Below are positions 32,483-43,905 of a stretch of DNA of 64,000 bases, piece after piece. Under the pieces are notes generated by a model. That model was not told the origin of the DNA and did no database searches. It saw only the letters and a list, made by a program, of their open reading frames with translations. Position 1 is the first letter of the stretch. Every line of letters begins with the position of its first letter. The stretch comes from Lottia gigantea (Eukaryota > Mollusca > Gastropoda > Lottiidae): contig NW_008708846.1 of the NCBI RefSeq assembly GCF_000327385.1, forward strand, positions 1,020,382-1,084,381. The letters run 5' to 3'. The translations under genes and the position numbers were made by a program.

Positions 32483-33811
32483 GGCCATACCAAAATAATA
32501 TTCTGTTCGTCAAGAATTCCGTACCCGATTTTCCGTTATCGAAATTTTATTTCTAAAATTAAAAAATAATATTCCGTATGTATCAAAAGAGCTCCCGTAT
32601 GTAAAATTTTGAAAAAAGATTATATTGCCCGTATGTTCGTACCTCTAAATTGATCAGATAACATGATTGTTTAGCTCTCATTTTTAGTTTCATTTTTATT
32701 TCTCTAAGCCTAAAATTTGGTAGCGGGAGTAACAAATTGCGCCCTCTATTTCCGTTTGTCAGTTTGTGGACATCGTGCGACAATTATAGTAGAACATGTT
32801 CTAGCTGTTGAAAGAGTGAGTTCGTACAGTAGTTTAGGCCCTTCGCTGAAGCAAGAACGTTTTCTCGACGACCGAACGCATCGAAATTCCGGAAGTTGAT
32901 AATTATCAGAAATAGGCATGGCCGATGCAGTGCTAGAATTAATATTTGTATTTGTCTTTTTTACCAAAATGATTTTAGTAATCAAAATTAAGTCACACCA
33001 GAAACTTATTTTGCCATACATGCGTTTGATGTTGAGTCTGAAAACAATTTTAAAGATGTTTATGATCTGGCATCTGCAGGAATTCAATCGTGCATATCAC
33101 AGATCCCAGAAAAAGTGTACATCAAGGACAATATGAAAAAATCAGGCGGTGTCTTGGTTACACTTTCGTTGAAAATTTCTCTGTGTGATGAACTGAAATC
33201 CAAGTTTGTGGACTTTTTAATTAACTTGCCTTCTCATTCTTCGTCTGAAGAACCTGTTTGTAATACTTCCAAAAGTGATAAAAATGTGTTCGATTTTATG
33301 ATGGCATCAAGAAAGACATTAATGTTTCCTGAAATACCTACACCACCAGTCTTGGACAAAACCTTAACTGGACCTCAAAAACTATTTTGTGATGTGCTAG
33401 ATTGGTGCAAAACAATTGATGATGGCTGGTCAAAAGACCAGTTAATCTGTGCAAAAGCAATTTTGTGGAAGATTACAAATTTTTTGTGGTATGTCGATAC
33501 GCACCATGACAAATTTAAAACAGCTAGTTGTGCCATACCAAAATGTTTTGAAGCCTTTACACCATAAATAAATACTATTAATTGTTATTTTATCTGAATA
33601 CATTCAAAATCATCCATGCTGGAAAATTTTAATGGTACGAAGGGACTTTTTTTTTTTTTAAAATTAAAAAATATTATATCGCACCAACCAAATCAATGAT
33701 TATTAACTTTTAGACATTTTTTTTTTAAAATTTAAAAAAAAAATTTCGTTTGCTCGTACCTTTTTTCTTTTCAAGAAATCCCGAAGAACAGAAAATCATT
33801 TTGGTATGGCC
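32483..33811. mobile_element. TIR-bounded 1.3-kb DNA element with an unrecognised open frame
   Basis: Terminal inverted repeats of about 28 bp with three mismatches: left GGCCATACCAAAATAATATT, right in reverse complement GGCCATACCAAAATGATTTT, both followed by CTGTTC. A TAA trinucleotide flanks each end (32480-32482 and 33812-33814), as in PIF/Harbinger-type insertion (TWA targets). Subterminal CCCGTATGT-like motifs repeat at the left (about 32570-32640). No transposase is present; instead it carries the 191-codon frame 32992-33567. Confidence 0.75.
32992..33567 (+). CDS. Unrecognised protein segment inside the TIR element
   Basis: Open from 32992 to the stop at 33567. There is no ATG at the left edge, so the real start is either ATG 33115 or an upstream exon joined near the CAG at 32999-33001. 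Visible features: FAIHAFDVESENNF, a basic-acidic middle, NVFDFMMASRKTLMFPEIPT, LTGPQKLFCDVLDWCKTID and FLWYVDTHHDKF, ending in CFEAFTP. The segment from NVFDF onward looks globular and helix-rich, with conserved-looking Trp/Cys positions. I do not recognise a family. It ends abruptly, so it may be the N-terminal remnant of a longer element-encoded protein in an internally deleted copy. A transposase catalytic triad is not visible. Confidence 0.5.
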   Translation, partial: VTPETYFAIHAFDVESENNFKDVYDLASAGIQSCISQIPEKVYIKDNMKKSGGVLVTLSLKISLCDELKSKFVDFLINLPSHSSSEEPVCNTSKSDKNVFDFMMASRKTLMFPEIPTPPVLDKTLTGPQKLFCDVLDWCKTIDDGWSKDQLICAKAILWKITNFLWYVDTHHDKFKTASCAIPKCFEAFTP

Positions 33812-33989
33812 TAAGTGCATTTATTAATTTTGATTTGTTAGATATTTTCAAGTTCAGTTGAAGTCAATTATCTGGCATAAGACAATTCCCGCTCTTATAT
33901 CTCATTGCATAGCCTTATTTGGAAATGCGCAATCCCAGAAGCCTTTGTTCCATTGTAAAATCAATATCAATAACCCAAATTTATCAAAT

Positions 33990-34600
33990 TATTAAATCAC
34001 ACAGCTCTAATATCAAGGGCAAAAAATTGTTAAGACGGAAATTGTTGAAAATTCGAACTTGACCAAGATCTCACCAATATAAATAAGAATAGGGATGCCA
34101 TCGTAATACGCCCACATATGTTATGGCAGCTAATTTGTCTGGGAGTTTGACAAGAGTTATGAATAAATATGAGTAAATGAATGTTTCTGAGAGTGAAATT
34201 TTCATATTTCATGGGTTTTCTTTACAGTTTACAATTCAACAACAAGGGCAATAACCCATAGTAAATATTTTTCGATTCGTCTGATTTTCAATAGGGTTCA
34301 TCCTTGGGTGATTACAGACACTCACACCAAGTTTCGTCAAAATCCATCAAGAAACCAGCTCTCTTTCGTGTCCACAAACAATTCAAGAACAAGGGCAATA
34401 ACTCTTAGTAAATATTTTTCGATTTGTCTGATTTTCAATAGGGTTCATCCTTGGGTGATTACAAACACTCACACCAAGTTTCGTCAAAATCCATCAAGAA
34501 ACCAGCTCTCTATCATGTCCACAAACAATTGTGGACGGGACGGGACGGGGCGACGAATATATACGCCCCCATAATGTGTGGTGATTCCAAAAAGAAAAAA
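33990..34600 (+). mobile_element. Pearl-like element
   Basis: Starts with degenerate material of the AACTTGACCAAGATCTCACC subfamily, then two to three clean main-type core units (ATAGGGTTCATCCTTGGGTG; CAAGTTTCGTCAAAATCCAT), a short GGACGGGACGGGG run and the right end ATATATACGCCCCCATAATG. Only the right end is clear. Confidence 0.6.
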
Positions 34601-34689
34601 CAGGCAGCAATTACCAATCACAGAAGACTTTTTAATGGGATCACCAATACCACTAGTAGTACAGCGATTCATTTGATGTATACTGAACT

Positions 34690-34812
34690 TGGTGTAATAA
34701 ATAATAAAACTTGACATCAAATACCATCCTTTAATACCCAACGTTTCGTCAAAAAAGTTTTGACTTCATCAGGGGAAGAAATAAACTACAAATGGTGGAA
34801 GGCAGTTAAGGG
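34690..34812 (-). repeat. Penelope-type end with hammerhead-like core, copy 2
   Basis: On the minus strand: CACCATTTGTAGTTTATTTC, then CTGATGA, a GTCAAAA/TTTTGAC stem and GAAAC (34742-34772), then GTTGGGTATTAAAGGATGGT. It is an inverted near-copy of 29551-29638. Here the box has the canonical CTGATGA, but one extra A precedes the stem compared with the hammerhead consensus. A pearl-like right-end scrap follows at 34813-34855. Confidence 0.5.
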
Positions 34813-34979
34813 GCGAAGGCAATATACGTCCACATTTCCATGTGGGTGTATAAAAACTATACTTAAAGAGATTTTTTTACAAGAATTATTGCAATATTTA
34901 ATCATGTAATTTCATTAGATTCATAGATATTTTGTAAGTCGGGACAGTTTGCATGTCTGTAAAAAGAAATAGTACTTAC

Positions 34980-35161
34980 TCTTACAAATGATTCAAGAGT
35001 TTTACCATAACGTCTCTGGAATTCTTGTTTAATTTGTACCATATCTATTTCACACCTTGTAACAACAATTCTGATTAACGTTCTATCATCAGTTCCAGCT
35101 CCTTTCATTGAATAATACAAGCGCTCAGCAAAATATCCTGCCTTATCTCGAACTACCTTAA
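34980..35161 (-). CDS. Annexin exon: repeat 4
   Basis: 182 bp. Acceptor TTTTAATTTCAG just above 35161, donor AGA|GTAAGT at 34979. It completes the split codon left by the preceding exon (phase 1) and ends on a codon boundary. Translation: KVVRDKAGYFAERLYYSMKG, then AGTDDRTLIRIVVTRCEIDM, ending YGKTLESFVR. The KGAGTDD loop is the type II calcium-binding loop of annexin repeat 4; its distal acidic partner would be in the missing last exon (usually GDTSGDY). Annexins bind acidic phospholipid membranes in a calcium-dependent way at the cytosolic face of membranes. Alignment by eye to vertebrate annexin A4 is collinear without gaps. Confidence 0.93.
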
Positions 35162-36777
35162 CTGAAATTAAAATAATCATTATTATTATCAATATGGCAT
35201 GCTGGACTCAGTCATAAACTTAAAATATGTCATTTGCTAAAAAATTTGCTGATTTGGACCATTTTTTCATCTCGAAGTTTAAACTGCTTGCTTGATCAAA
35301 TACCTAGAAAACTTTTAACATTAAATTTACATTTTTGATTTTTGCATTTTGCCCATTAAAGTTATTTTTATTAAAAAAAATTGTGAGAAATTTGGCTTAT
35401 ATACATGATATAGTCACATGTTTCAAAGACTGTTGTTGGACATGTGTCTCACTGAGATGACTCATAGTCCCTAGGAGTCACCGTCGATGTCGGAGAAATA
35501 CATTACATTTTTTTGTTGTATGTGTAATACAAAACAAAATGTATTTTGAATAAAACGAAACAAATAGTTTGGACAATAAATATTGGACCTTTGAATGCTG
35601 TACTAAACATTTAAATCCCCCCACCTCCATCCCCCTCCATTAGGATTTTGGTGTTTTGAAATTCTTACTTGTCCCCTTATTCTCCAAAAGCCGCATCTCT
35701 CAGTTTGTCCTTCACCACTGGCCAAATATTCATAGTTATTTTTGTGATTTGACATCAGGCCAAAAAGGGTTGGTAAAAAAATCAGAAATCAGAAATTTTT
35801 ATTGTTATATAAATGGACGAAACTTGGGCCATGTGTTTTCACGAGAATGGGTGAGATAGGTGTGTTTCTTTTCTTGTTCCAGACATCTTAAATATGATTT
35901 CATTGATAGAACACGACACAGGTGAAAGCACTGTGAATCGAACATTTCCAGGATGCTTTGTTATTTTCAAAAACAAATATTAAGCAGGTTGTCAATGATT
36001 TGAAGGCTTTCAAATGGAAAGTATCGCCGGACAAATCAAAATGATTTCGCGCCAAGGGTAGGTAATTCAAGTATCTTTATGGTAGTAAAAAGTAGAACGT
36101 GGGCACCAAATGATTTAAACGGATTCCATTGGTTTAAATTGTAGTCGCGATTTTCTAAATAATATATTAACAACAGAATAGATACTAAAGTCTTGATAAC
36201 AGCAATTGAAACTATTTGTAGCAAGGTAAACAGAAGCTTGACCTTATAAATATTCATTCATTGAATCAAAAACGATTACGATTAGTTTTAATTTTAAGGC
36301 TGCCTATTGTCGGATATCATTATGAAATTACCCCCAAATTGTAAAGTTGTAATTTGACTGTAATATCGTAATCATGAATTACGCTGAAATAGGAATGGTT
36401 GGCATCACTAGGCTTATATACACGACAAGTTTGAAGGTCTGTAGCTGGACATGTGGGCCATAGAAGTAACTCTGTAGAGGTATAATACTGAAGTCACATG
36501 TTTGAAGGCCTGTTGTGGGCTTGTGGGTCACTAAGGTGACTCATAATCACTGAGAGTCATTGTCTGTTTCTAAGTTCTGATTATCATTTCTGGTATAAGT
36601 AGGTTACCGAAATGCGCATTAGAAAGGCTGTATACACGATAGATTTGGTTTTTGATAGCCTGTTTCTGGACATAATGGGTCACATGGTCCTCGAGAGACA
36701 TTCTCTATGATTGTAGGTCGTGAAACTGAAGTGTAAGGTAATTCCACAATATTTATGGAACATCACCGGTCTCTAGA
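35162..36777. other. Annexin intron sequence
   Basis: No gene recognised. Two diverged copies of a ~70-bp segment (GTCTCACTGAGATGACTCAT near 35445; GGTCACTAAGGTGACTCATA near 36525) indicate an old local duplication. Confidence 0.5.
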
Positions 36778-39700
36778 TTTTAACTAGGAGTGTTCCATTT
36801 ATTACGCTTATTGAGTGTTGGCAAAAACTCACGGATCCATCTACGCCAAAATTGTCCTATTAAGTCCTGAATTCTACGCCAGCGTCTACGAGGGTCATAA
36901 TTAGCACCATCGAATTCCGGAGCTAAATCATTACCGAGCTGTCCACATAAAAAGTGACTAGGGGTAAGGACTGGATCATCGTCCGCACTATCACCAATGT
37001 AACATAAGGGACGACTATTTAAGAGTCCTTCCGCACCCACGATCGCGGTTAAGAGTTCTTCATCCGAAATGTCTGCATCTTGGAGAATAGCTTTAATAGC
37101 ACGTTTTGCTGACTTGATCATGCTTTCGCAAACACCACCAAAATGAGGCACAAGTGGTGGATTGAACCTCCATTTAATTCCTCTATTGGCACACACAAAA
37201 TTCGAACCATTGTCCGATACGATTTCCAGTGGTTTTGATCTTCGCGACACAAATCTGTCAAGAGCACATAAAAAGCTATCTGTATCCATGCTCCAAGCCA
37301 TCTCGAGATGCACAGCGCGAGTTGCGAGACACGTGAAGAGACACAAATATCTCTTGGTGCGGGTCTTTCCTCTTCCTTGTTATGTTAAATACGGTCCTTA
37401 AAAATCTAATCCAAATCTCGCAAATGCTCGAAGAGGCTCGCCTAAACGCACGCGAGGAAGGGGAGCCATGAACTGTTCAGCAGGCTTCCTTCTGCGCTTA
37501 ATACACATTGGACACTTTAGATTTACACTTTTCACTAATGCCCGAGCACGAAGGATCCAAAATTTAGTGCGAATTTCCGAAAGCACAAATGACACACTAC
37601 TATCATGATTTAAACACTTGTGATAATGATTAATTAACAAATTAGTTATTTGATGCTTTTGTGGTAAAATAATAGGAAACCTTGCACAATATGACAGGTG
37701 GTTTGCATTTTCCAATCTCCCTTTTACACGAAGCACACTATTATCATCTAGGAATGGGTTAAGATTTGATAATTTGGAGGTAGAAGAGACACATCGACCC
37801 TTTCTTAACTCACACAATTCCGATTGAAACACATCTTGCTGAGCACATTGAAACCAATAATTTTCCGAAATTTCAATTTCCTTTGAGGTAAGAAAGGAAT
37901 CACCAAGTTTTTCACGATTTCTACAATTGTGCACATGTCTGAGCCAGTCAGAATATCTATTGGGGTCCAAAATGCCAAAATCAGTGGAGGTCAGTAGTGT
38001 AGTAGCAGTGTTATACATCTCCTCAAGGGCCTCAATGGGAACAAAGTTCTTGTCAACTGGCCAAGAAGAACAGTCTTGCAACAAATAATCCTGTCCGTTC
38101 CACCAGAGATTACTACCTGACAATTCGCTTACTGATAATCCACGTGTTGCCAAATCAGAAGAATTTTGTTTTGTGGGAACATAATGCCAATTTCCAGGGT
38201 TAGAATTTTCGTGGATTTCACCAACACGATGCGAAACAAATGGCTTATAAGACCTTGACTCTCCCCGAATCCAAAATAATACATTTTTTGAGTCCGACCA
38301 ATATGTGACGGAGTTAATATTCAAAACCTTTTTGATAGTTTGGGCAAGATGTAAGCCTAAAATAGCACCACAGAGCTCTAATATAGGTATAGAAATGGAT
38401 TTCAAGGGAGCTACCCTAGTTTTAGAGGCAACAAGGATAACAAGCTGCGGCATACGCCTTTTCTGAAGCATCTACAAAGGTGTGCAAGGTTTTATCAGAA
38501 GAGGACAAGTTATTATTAGTAAGGCAACGATTAATTTGGATCGATTTTAATTCTGATAATTCTTGAAACAAATCTCTTTGTCAGTATAGAAGTCGGTGGA
38601 GACTCTACATGAAAACCAAAGTTGTCCGAATTCGTGTTCCATAAAATGCCTAACGTTTTCACAGACGGAAGATCTCCATCTTTAAATGACAAAGATGTAG
38701 CACGATCACTGGGAGGTATATCTCTCAAGACTTCTGGGACATTTGAGATCCACTTTCGAATTTGAAAACCTGCACTTTGCAGCAAGGAAGAAATCTCATG
38801 ACGTAATTCGATTGCGGCAAAAGTGGACTCAGCACTGTCGAGCAAGTCATCAACATACATAGAGTTAAGAACGGAGACATTGATCGATGTTAGCCTGTGC
38901 ATGTTCCCTAATAACAGCCTGTGACAAGTATGGAAAGGAAGTGTTTCAAAAAACCAATCTTTGATATTCGTACTCTCGAATAGGTGAATTTGTGTCTAAA
39001 TCTCGCCAAAGAAATCTGTGATTCTATGATTAAATGGAGTCATATTTACTTGTAAAAACATTTCCGTGATATCGGCTGCAATCGCGACTGCTCCGCTACG
39101 GAGGCGAACTAATACATCAAATAACTCCTGTTGCAATTTAGGACCTGCATGAATGCAATCATTCAATTATTTCTGATTATAGCGTGCTGCGGCATCCATA
39201 ACTATACAAACTTTTGTTGTGGACTTATCTGGCCTAATAACTGGGAAATGGGGCAAATACCAAATATTGTCAGCACATCGCTCTGGTGGAACTATTTCCT
39301 GCACATAGGATTTTGCCAAATGGTCATCAATCAAATGTTTGTAAGCTTCGCCAATATTGGGTCGTTTTATTAGGGACTTTTCCAGATTCAGTAATCTTGA
39401 TTTGCCATGTCATAGTTGTTAACAAGTTGGGGCTCGCCAGGAACTGAACAGTCAATTGTCTTCTCTATAGGAGTATCGGTTTCAGTATGAGGCGATGTGA
39501 CCCCCTTAGTTTCTAGCTCCCACATCCTACAAATAAGTATGTTTCTTTCACTGTCTTCCTGAACGAAAAATGCCCTTGCAAAGTGACTTTGTCCTGTGGT
39601 AGGCGTAATAAGGGGATCATAAGGTCCAGTACATGTCCAACCAAGAGGCGTCAGACGGGCTACGGGTTCCCCAGGTTTACCATAAACTTCAGTAATACAA

Positions 39701-40280
39701 CAATAGACTTCAGGGACATTAAGGCCAAGAAGGATTCTTACACGGGGATTACGTCCAACTTGAGGGAATTCAATTCCGTCCAAATGTGGTCAATTCGGAG
39801 AGTACTTATTCCAATCGATGACTGTCAGGTCACCGTTCACATTGTCTACAGTGTATGCATCGACAAAACGTTTTCTACCATCAACAGTCTTAATAAGCAA
39901 TTTGACACGACTAGGTATATGGGGGTTGTTTTACCTCCTTAAACACCCACCTTAAGCGAGCACAATGGCCACTTAATTCTAATTGGTTGAACTTCACTTC
40001 TGCAATTGTCATTTCTATAAACATTTACATAAGAGTCTGGTCTAAACCCCCCTCCATGACTGTGAGTCCTATTACATCCATCGACGCCACACTTTTGTGT
40101 CGTAGGACATTTCGAGGCAATATGGGAATTGTCAAGACAACGGAAGCAAAGTCTATTTGATTTGGCACATTCCCATCTTTGGTTTATGGACAGAGAGTGA
40201 AAGTAATTACAGTCAGCTAGTCTATGGTGTTTTTGGCACAATACACAATATTTAGATATGTTCGTAGAAAAGTTCAAGTT
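36778..40280 (-). mobile_element. BEL/Pao element, broken, minus strand, in an annexin intron
   Basis: From 40280 downwards: gag zinc knuckles (YCVLCQKHHRLADC; CFRCLDNSHIASKCP) at 39939-40277; protease region (FPQVGRNPRVRILLGLNVPE) at about 39700-39783; RT with SVLNSMYVDDLLDSAES near 38860; RNase H (SKTRVAPLKSISIPILELC) near 38430; integrase zinc head near 37620 and core (CLATRAVHLEMA; PLEIVSDNGSNF; PPLVPHFGGVCESM) down to 36780. No LTRs were identified and the upstream gag is missing. The frame has several breaks. The protein differs clearly from the element at 10.8-18.5 kb, so this is a separate lineage, and it appears older. It lies in the same orientation as the annexin gene. Confidence 0.85.
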
Positions 40281-40880
40281 GATAGCCTGATTCGGGAATG
40301 TGCCTATATTTTTAGTTCTAACGTGTAAGACTAACTGATGAGAAAAAGGCCTCAGAAAAAAGCCTGTTTTATATGGGATACTGACATTTTTAATGTCAAA
40401 TGAGAGTACCAGTAGGGCCTATAATGACCTTTACTTAGTGTTTAAAAGGGACTGAGTCGTGCAAAATGGGGGTAACTCGTATCGATTATCGATTGGTTTC
40501 GAGATTATTTGGAGTTGTTGTTTTTGTCTCACCGAGTTGTTTCGGCACTCGGCTCATCGACTTGTCACTGTAAACATCAACATGTATTTTTAAATCCGAA
40601 TAAATCTAATCGAACTTGAAACAATCGTGGAGTTTCATTCATGTTTTCTGAAGGCCCGGAGAACACTTAGCCTTATGATAAAGCCACTGATTTTCAATTT
40701 GATTATTTATTCAGTTTATAGCCAAGATCTTACAGGAAGGTAGTTCTAAATATTTTAGACCATGAAATTCGGGTGAGCTATATGGATATTTATATTTTTT
40801 ATATAGATGAAAACATTGATAAAGATTGTTATATTATGGAAATTTCAAGATAATTCCTGTCGTCGTTGAAGATGAATGCA
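40281..40880. other. Stretch without a recognised feature
   Basis: Includes a CTCACCGAGTTG/CGGCACTCGGCTC-rich patch and an AATAAA at 40600 that could be an old LTR remnant, but no second copy was found in the window. Confidence 0.3.
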
Positions 40881-40919
40881 TGCCTTTTATCTTCTTTTGA
40901 GAAAGAGAAGACTCATTGA

Positions 40920-43905
40920 AATTTTGACCGTCCGTCCACAAATTCTCGTAAACACTCTAGAAGACACAATTCTTGACCGATTTTGAGGAAACTTGGTATG
41001 AACCCTATTGAAAATCAAAACAATCAAAAACTAGAACCACTCGTGGTACTGAGTGGGACTTTGCTCTTGTGCCAATTTGCTAGAGAATCTGAAAAAATCA
41101 ACGTTCTTAGCCAATTAGGTCACGTGCTAGAGCAGTTAAAAATTTTGAAAATTTTGCTTTTTTGGAAGGTTGTTAAAGCGGAAGTTGAAGCCAGACATAA
41201 AATATGAAAGTATGATTAGATTTCCAAGGTCAATGACCTTTGACCATGTTAATGGGGAAGGTCATTTAAGGTCAACGTCACTAGATATGAGTCATCAAAC
41301 TTTGAAAATACAAACATTATAAAACCGGAAGTTGACGATGAACATCAAGTATGAAGGAATAAATCTTCAGCCAAGGTCAATGCACTTCGATCCTACAAAG
41401 GTCAAGGTCATCAATGGTAAAGGTCAAAAGTTGAAAATATGCAAAATTTAAACCCTGTAATTTTTTTTGAACTACGAAGCGGAAACAACTGACCTTTTCA
41501 CACAAAATGGCCAAAGGGGTGAGGTAATTGTGTGCAAGGTCCTGTTTTGAACAAATGTATTTTATACAAGTTATACCCCTGATAAAAATGTAAATAATAA
41601 GTAATTTAAGCCTAATGTGCCACGCCCACCTCAACTTTTTTGTCATATGTCAATCTATATTTAATATGTCTCATTGTGTTCCAAATTCCAAGCTTTTACA
41701 GAAAATAGGTCATAAGAAATACATAGAACTAGCTCAAAGAAGCTAACATATTGTAAAAAAACATCGAAATTTCAAAAATTCAGAAATTTCAATTTTGCAT
41801 TATATATCACTGGAAAGAGCACGACGAGCACATTCAGAATCCACAAAAATTTACCCTTAAAGTTAATTAGGTCACAAGCTAGAGCAGTCCAAATTTGCGA
41901 ATTTGGATGTTTTTGGACAGCTATAAAAGCGGAAGTAGACGTCAGAGGTCAATATGAAAGAATAAACTATTAGACAAGGTCAATGACCTTTGACCCAATA
42001 AAGGTCAAGGTCATCAAAGGTCAAGGTCAAAAATTGAAAATTGTCAATTTCCAAAACCTGTTCCTTTTTTTGAATTATGAAGCTGAACTAACTGACCTTC
42101 TAAGACAAAGTGGCTCAAAGGATGACGTAATTGTGAGCATTTTGAACAAATGTATTCTTTGCGAGTTATGTCTTTGGCCAAAAATGTCAATAATGAATAA
42201 TTTAACCCGGATGTGCCACGCCCACCTCAATTTTTTTTGCATAGGTTAATTGTTATTTAAATTGTGATGCTATGTTCAAAATGTCAAGCTTCTACATCAT
42301 GCAGGTCAAAAGGTATAGGTCAACAAAAGTCAAAAAAGGAAATCAAAATTGAAAATATGGAAATTTTAAAACCCGTTCCTTTTTTGGAACTATAAAGCTG
42401 AAATAACTGAGTTGTTAACACAAACTAGCCAAAAGGATGAGGTAATTGTGTGCAAAGTCCCTTTTTGAACAAATGTATCCTATGCGAGATATGCCCCTTC
42501 CTCTAAATGTAAACAATTAGCAATTCAACCCGGATGTGCCACGCCCACCTCAACTTTTTTGTCATAAGTAAATTCATATTCAACATGTCTAGTTGTGTTC
42601 CAAGGTTCTACATCAAGTAGATCATAAGATATACATACACTAAGCTCAAAGAGACATAAATATGGTAAAAAACCACTCGAATTTGAAAAAATCAAGAAAT
42701 TCAATTTTGCTTTAAAAGTACGATTGTTATATATCATTGGAAAGAGCATGGGAAGCACATTAAGAATCCGAAAAAAATGACCCTTTAGGTTATATGCTAG
42801 AGCAGTCCAAAGTTGCGAATTTGGCTGTTTTCGGAACGCTATAAAACCGGAAGTACAGGTCGGAGGTCAAATGTCAAAGTATCAACTGATAGTCAAGGTC
42901 AATGACCTTTAACCCTATAAAGGTCAAGGTCATCAAAGGTCAAGGTCACCAGATAGAACTTGCAAAAACTTCAACCGGAAGTTGCAAAAAATGAAAAGCG
43001 AAATTCAAAAATCGGCTTAGTTTTTGTTGGCAATCGATTGTAGATTACATACACATCAAAATTATACATGCCCATTTCTTCATAGAGGCCCCATTTTGAG
43101 TTTTACAAAAGTGTGTTTTTTCAATATGGCGACCAAAGTATCACTTCCGGTCTGGATTTTTTTTTCTTCGTTTTTTTATAATAGCATTTACTTACGAACA
43201 GCATAAATTTCGTTGACCTATTTCAATTACACCGGAAGTTATTCGACCGGAAGTGGATTGTACTTTCAATTGATTCCCCGTTTAAAACCGGAAGTAAAGT
43301 TAAATATTTGACAACTACATATTATTTACTTTAGTGATACCCCTTTGCATATTAAATTTCAGATCAATCGATGCAAAAACAAAAAAGTTGCAAAAAAATT
43401 GAAAAATTTGATCGAAAAAAGTGAGCTACAAATTTTCGAATTTCGTAATTTTTCAAGTGCTATCAGTTCAGAAATAACAGATAGATTGTAAAAATGAAAA
43501 TCCGAAGAAAATCGATGCAAAAATGCGCCTTCTGGAGCCGATTTTCGACTTTTTGCACATGTGGACCTGTGGCACTTCCGTTTTTGTAGAAATGTTCCAA
43601 AATACACTCAATTACGATGTTGCCACTACAGAAGGTCTACACATGTAATAATATTGATGCAGCTGCTGCAGCTTTTGCTTGAGAAGGTGTGGAAAAATCG
43701 AAAAAAAAAAAAAAAAAAAAAAAGTATTGACATTTCGATAACAAACTGAAAAGTTTGTAGGTATGAGTTTTTGCCCTTGTTCTCGAAATATGTTAAAGTT
43801 TAGCTTGTTAACACTCTAGAAGGTTTAATTATTGACAGCTTTTGATGAAACATGGTGTAAATGCACCAAAGGATGAGCAAATCGAAAATCAGCAAGATTC
43901 AATTC
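40920..43905 (-). mobile_element. Pearl-like element (inverted), interrupted by the AGGTCA-rich repeat
   Basis: 40920-41030 reads as the microsatellite edge and first core unit in reverse (GACCGTCCGTCCACAAATTC; GTAAACACTCTAGAAGACAC). The core picks up again at 43758 (TATGAGTTTTTGCCCTTGTT) and continues to about 43905. The 2.7 kb between is one AGGTCA-rich element. Confidence 0.6.
41031..43757 (+). mobile_element. AGGTCA-rich repeat element, longest copy
   Basis: Starts CTAGAACCACTCGTGGTACT followed by GAGTGGGACTTTGC and ends GACATTTCGATAACAAACTG. The inside consists of four or so related modules, each with CCGGAAGT or GCGGAAGT, an AAGGTCAATGACCTTTGACC block, AAGGTCAAGGTCATC and ATGTGCCACGCCCACCTCAA. 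No transposase or long open frame. Copies at 48521-50215 and 54130-56262 are inverted; fragments lie at 7.4 and 28.3 kb, and an end at 1-147. The class is not determined; hairpin ends and lack of coding suggest a non-autonomous element. Confidence 0.65.

Noticed and set aside
40500-40680. LTR of the minus-strand BEL/Pao element
   Set aside because: No second copy was found at the other end near 36.4-36.8 kb, so it cannot be supported.
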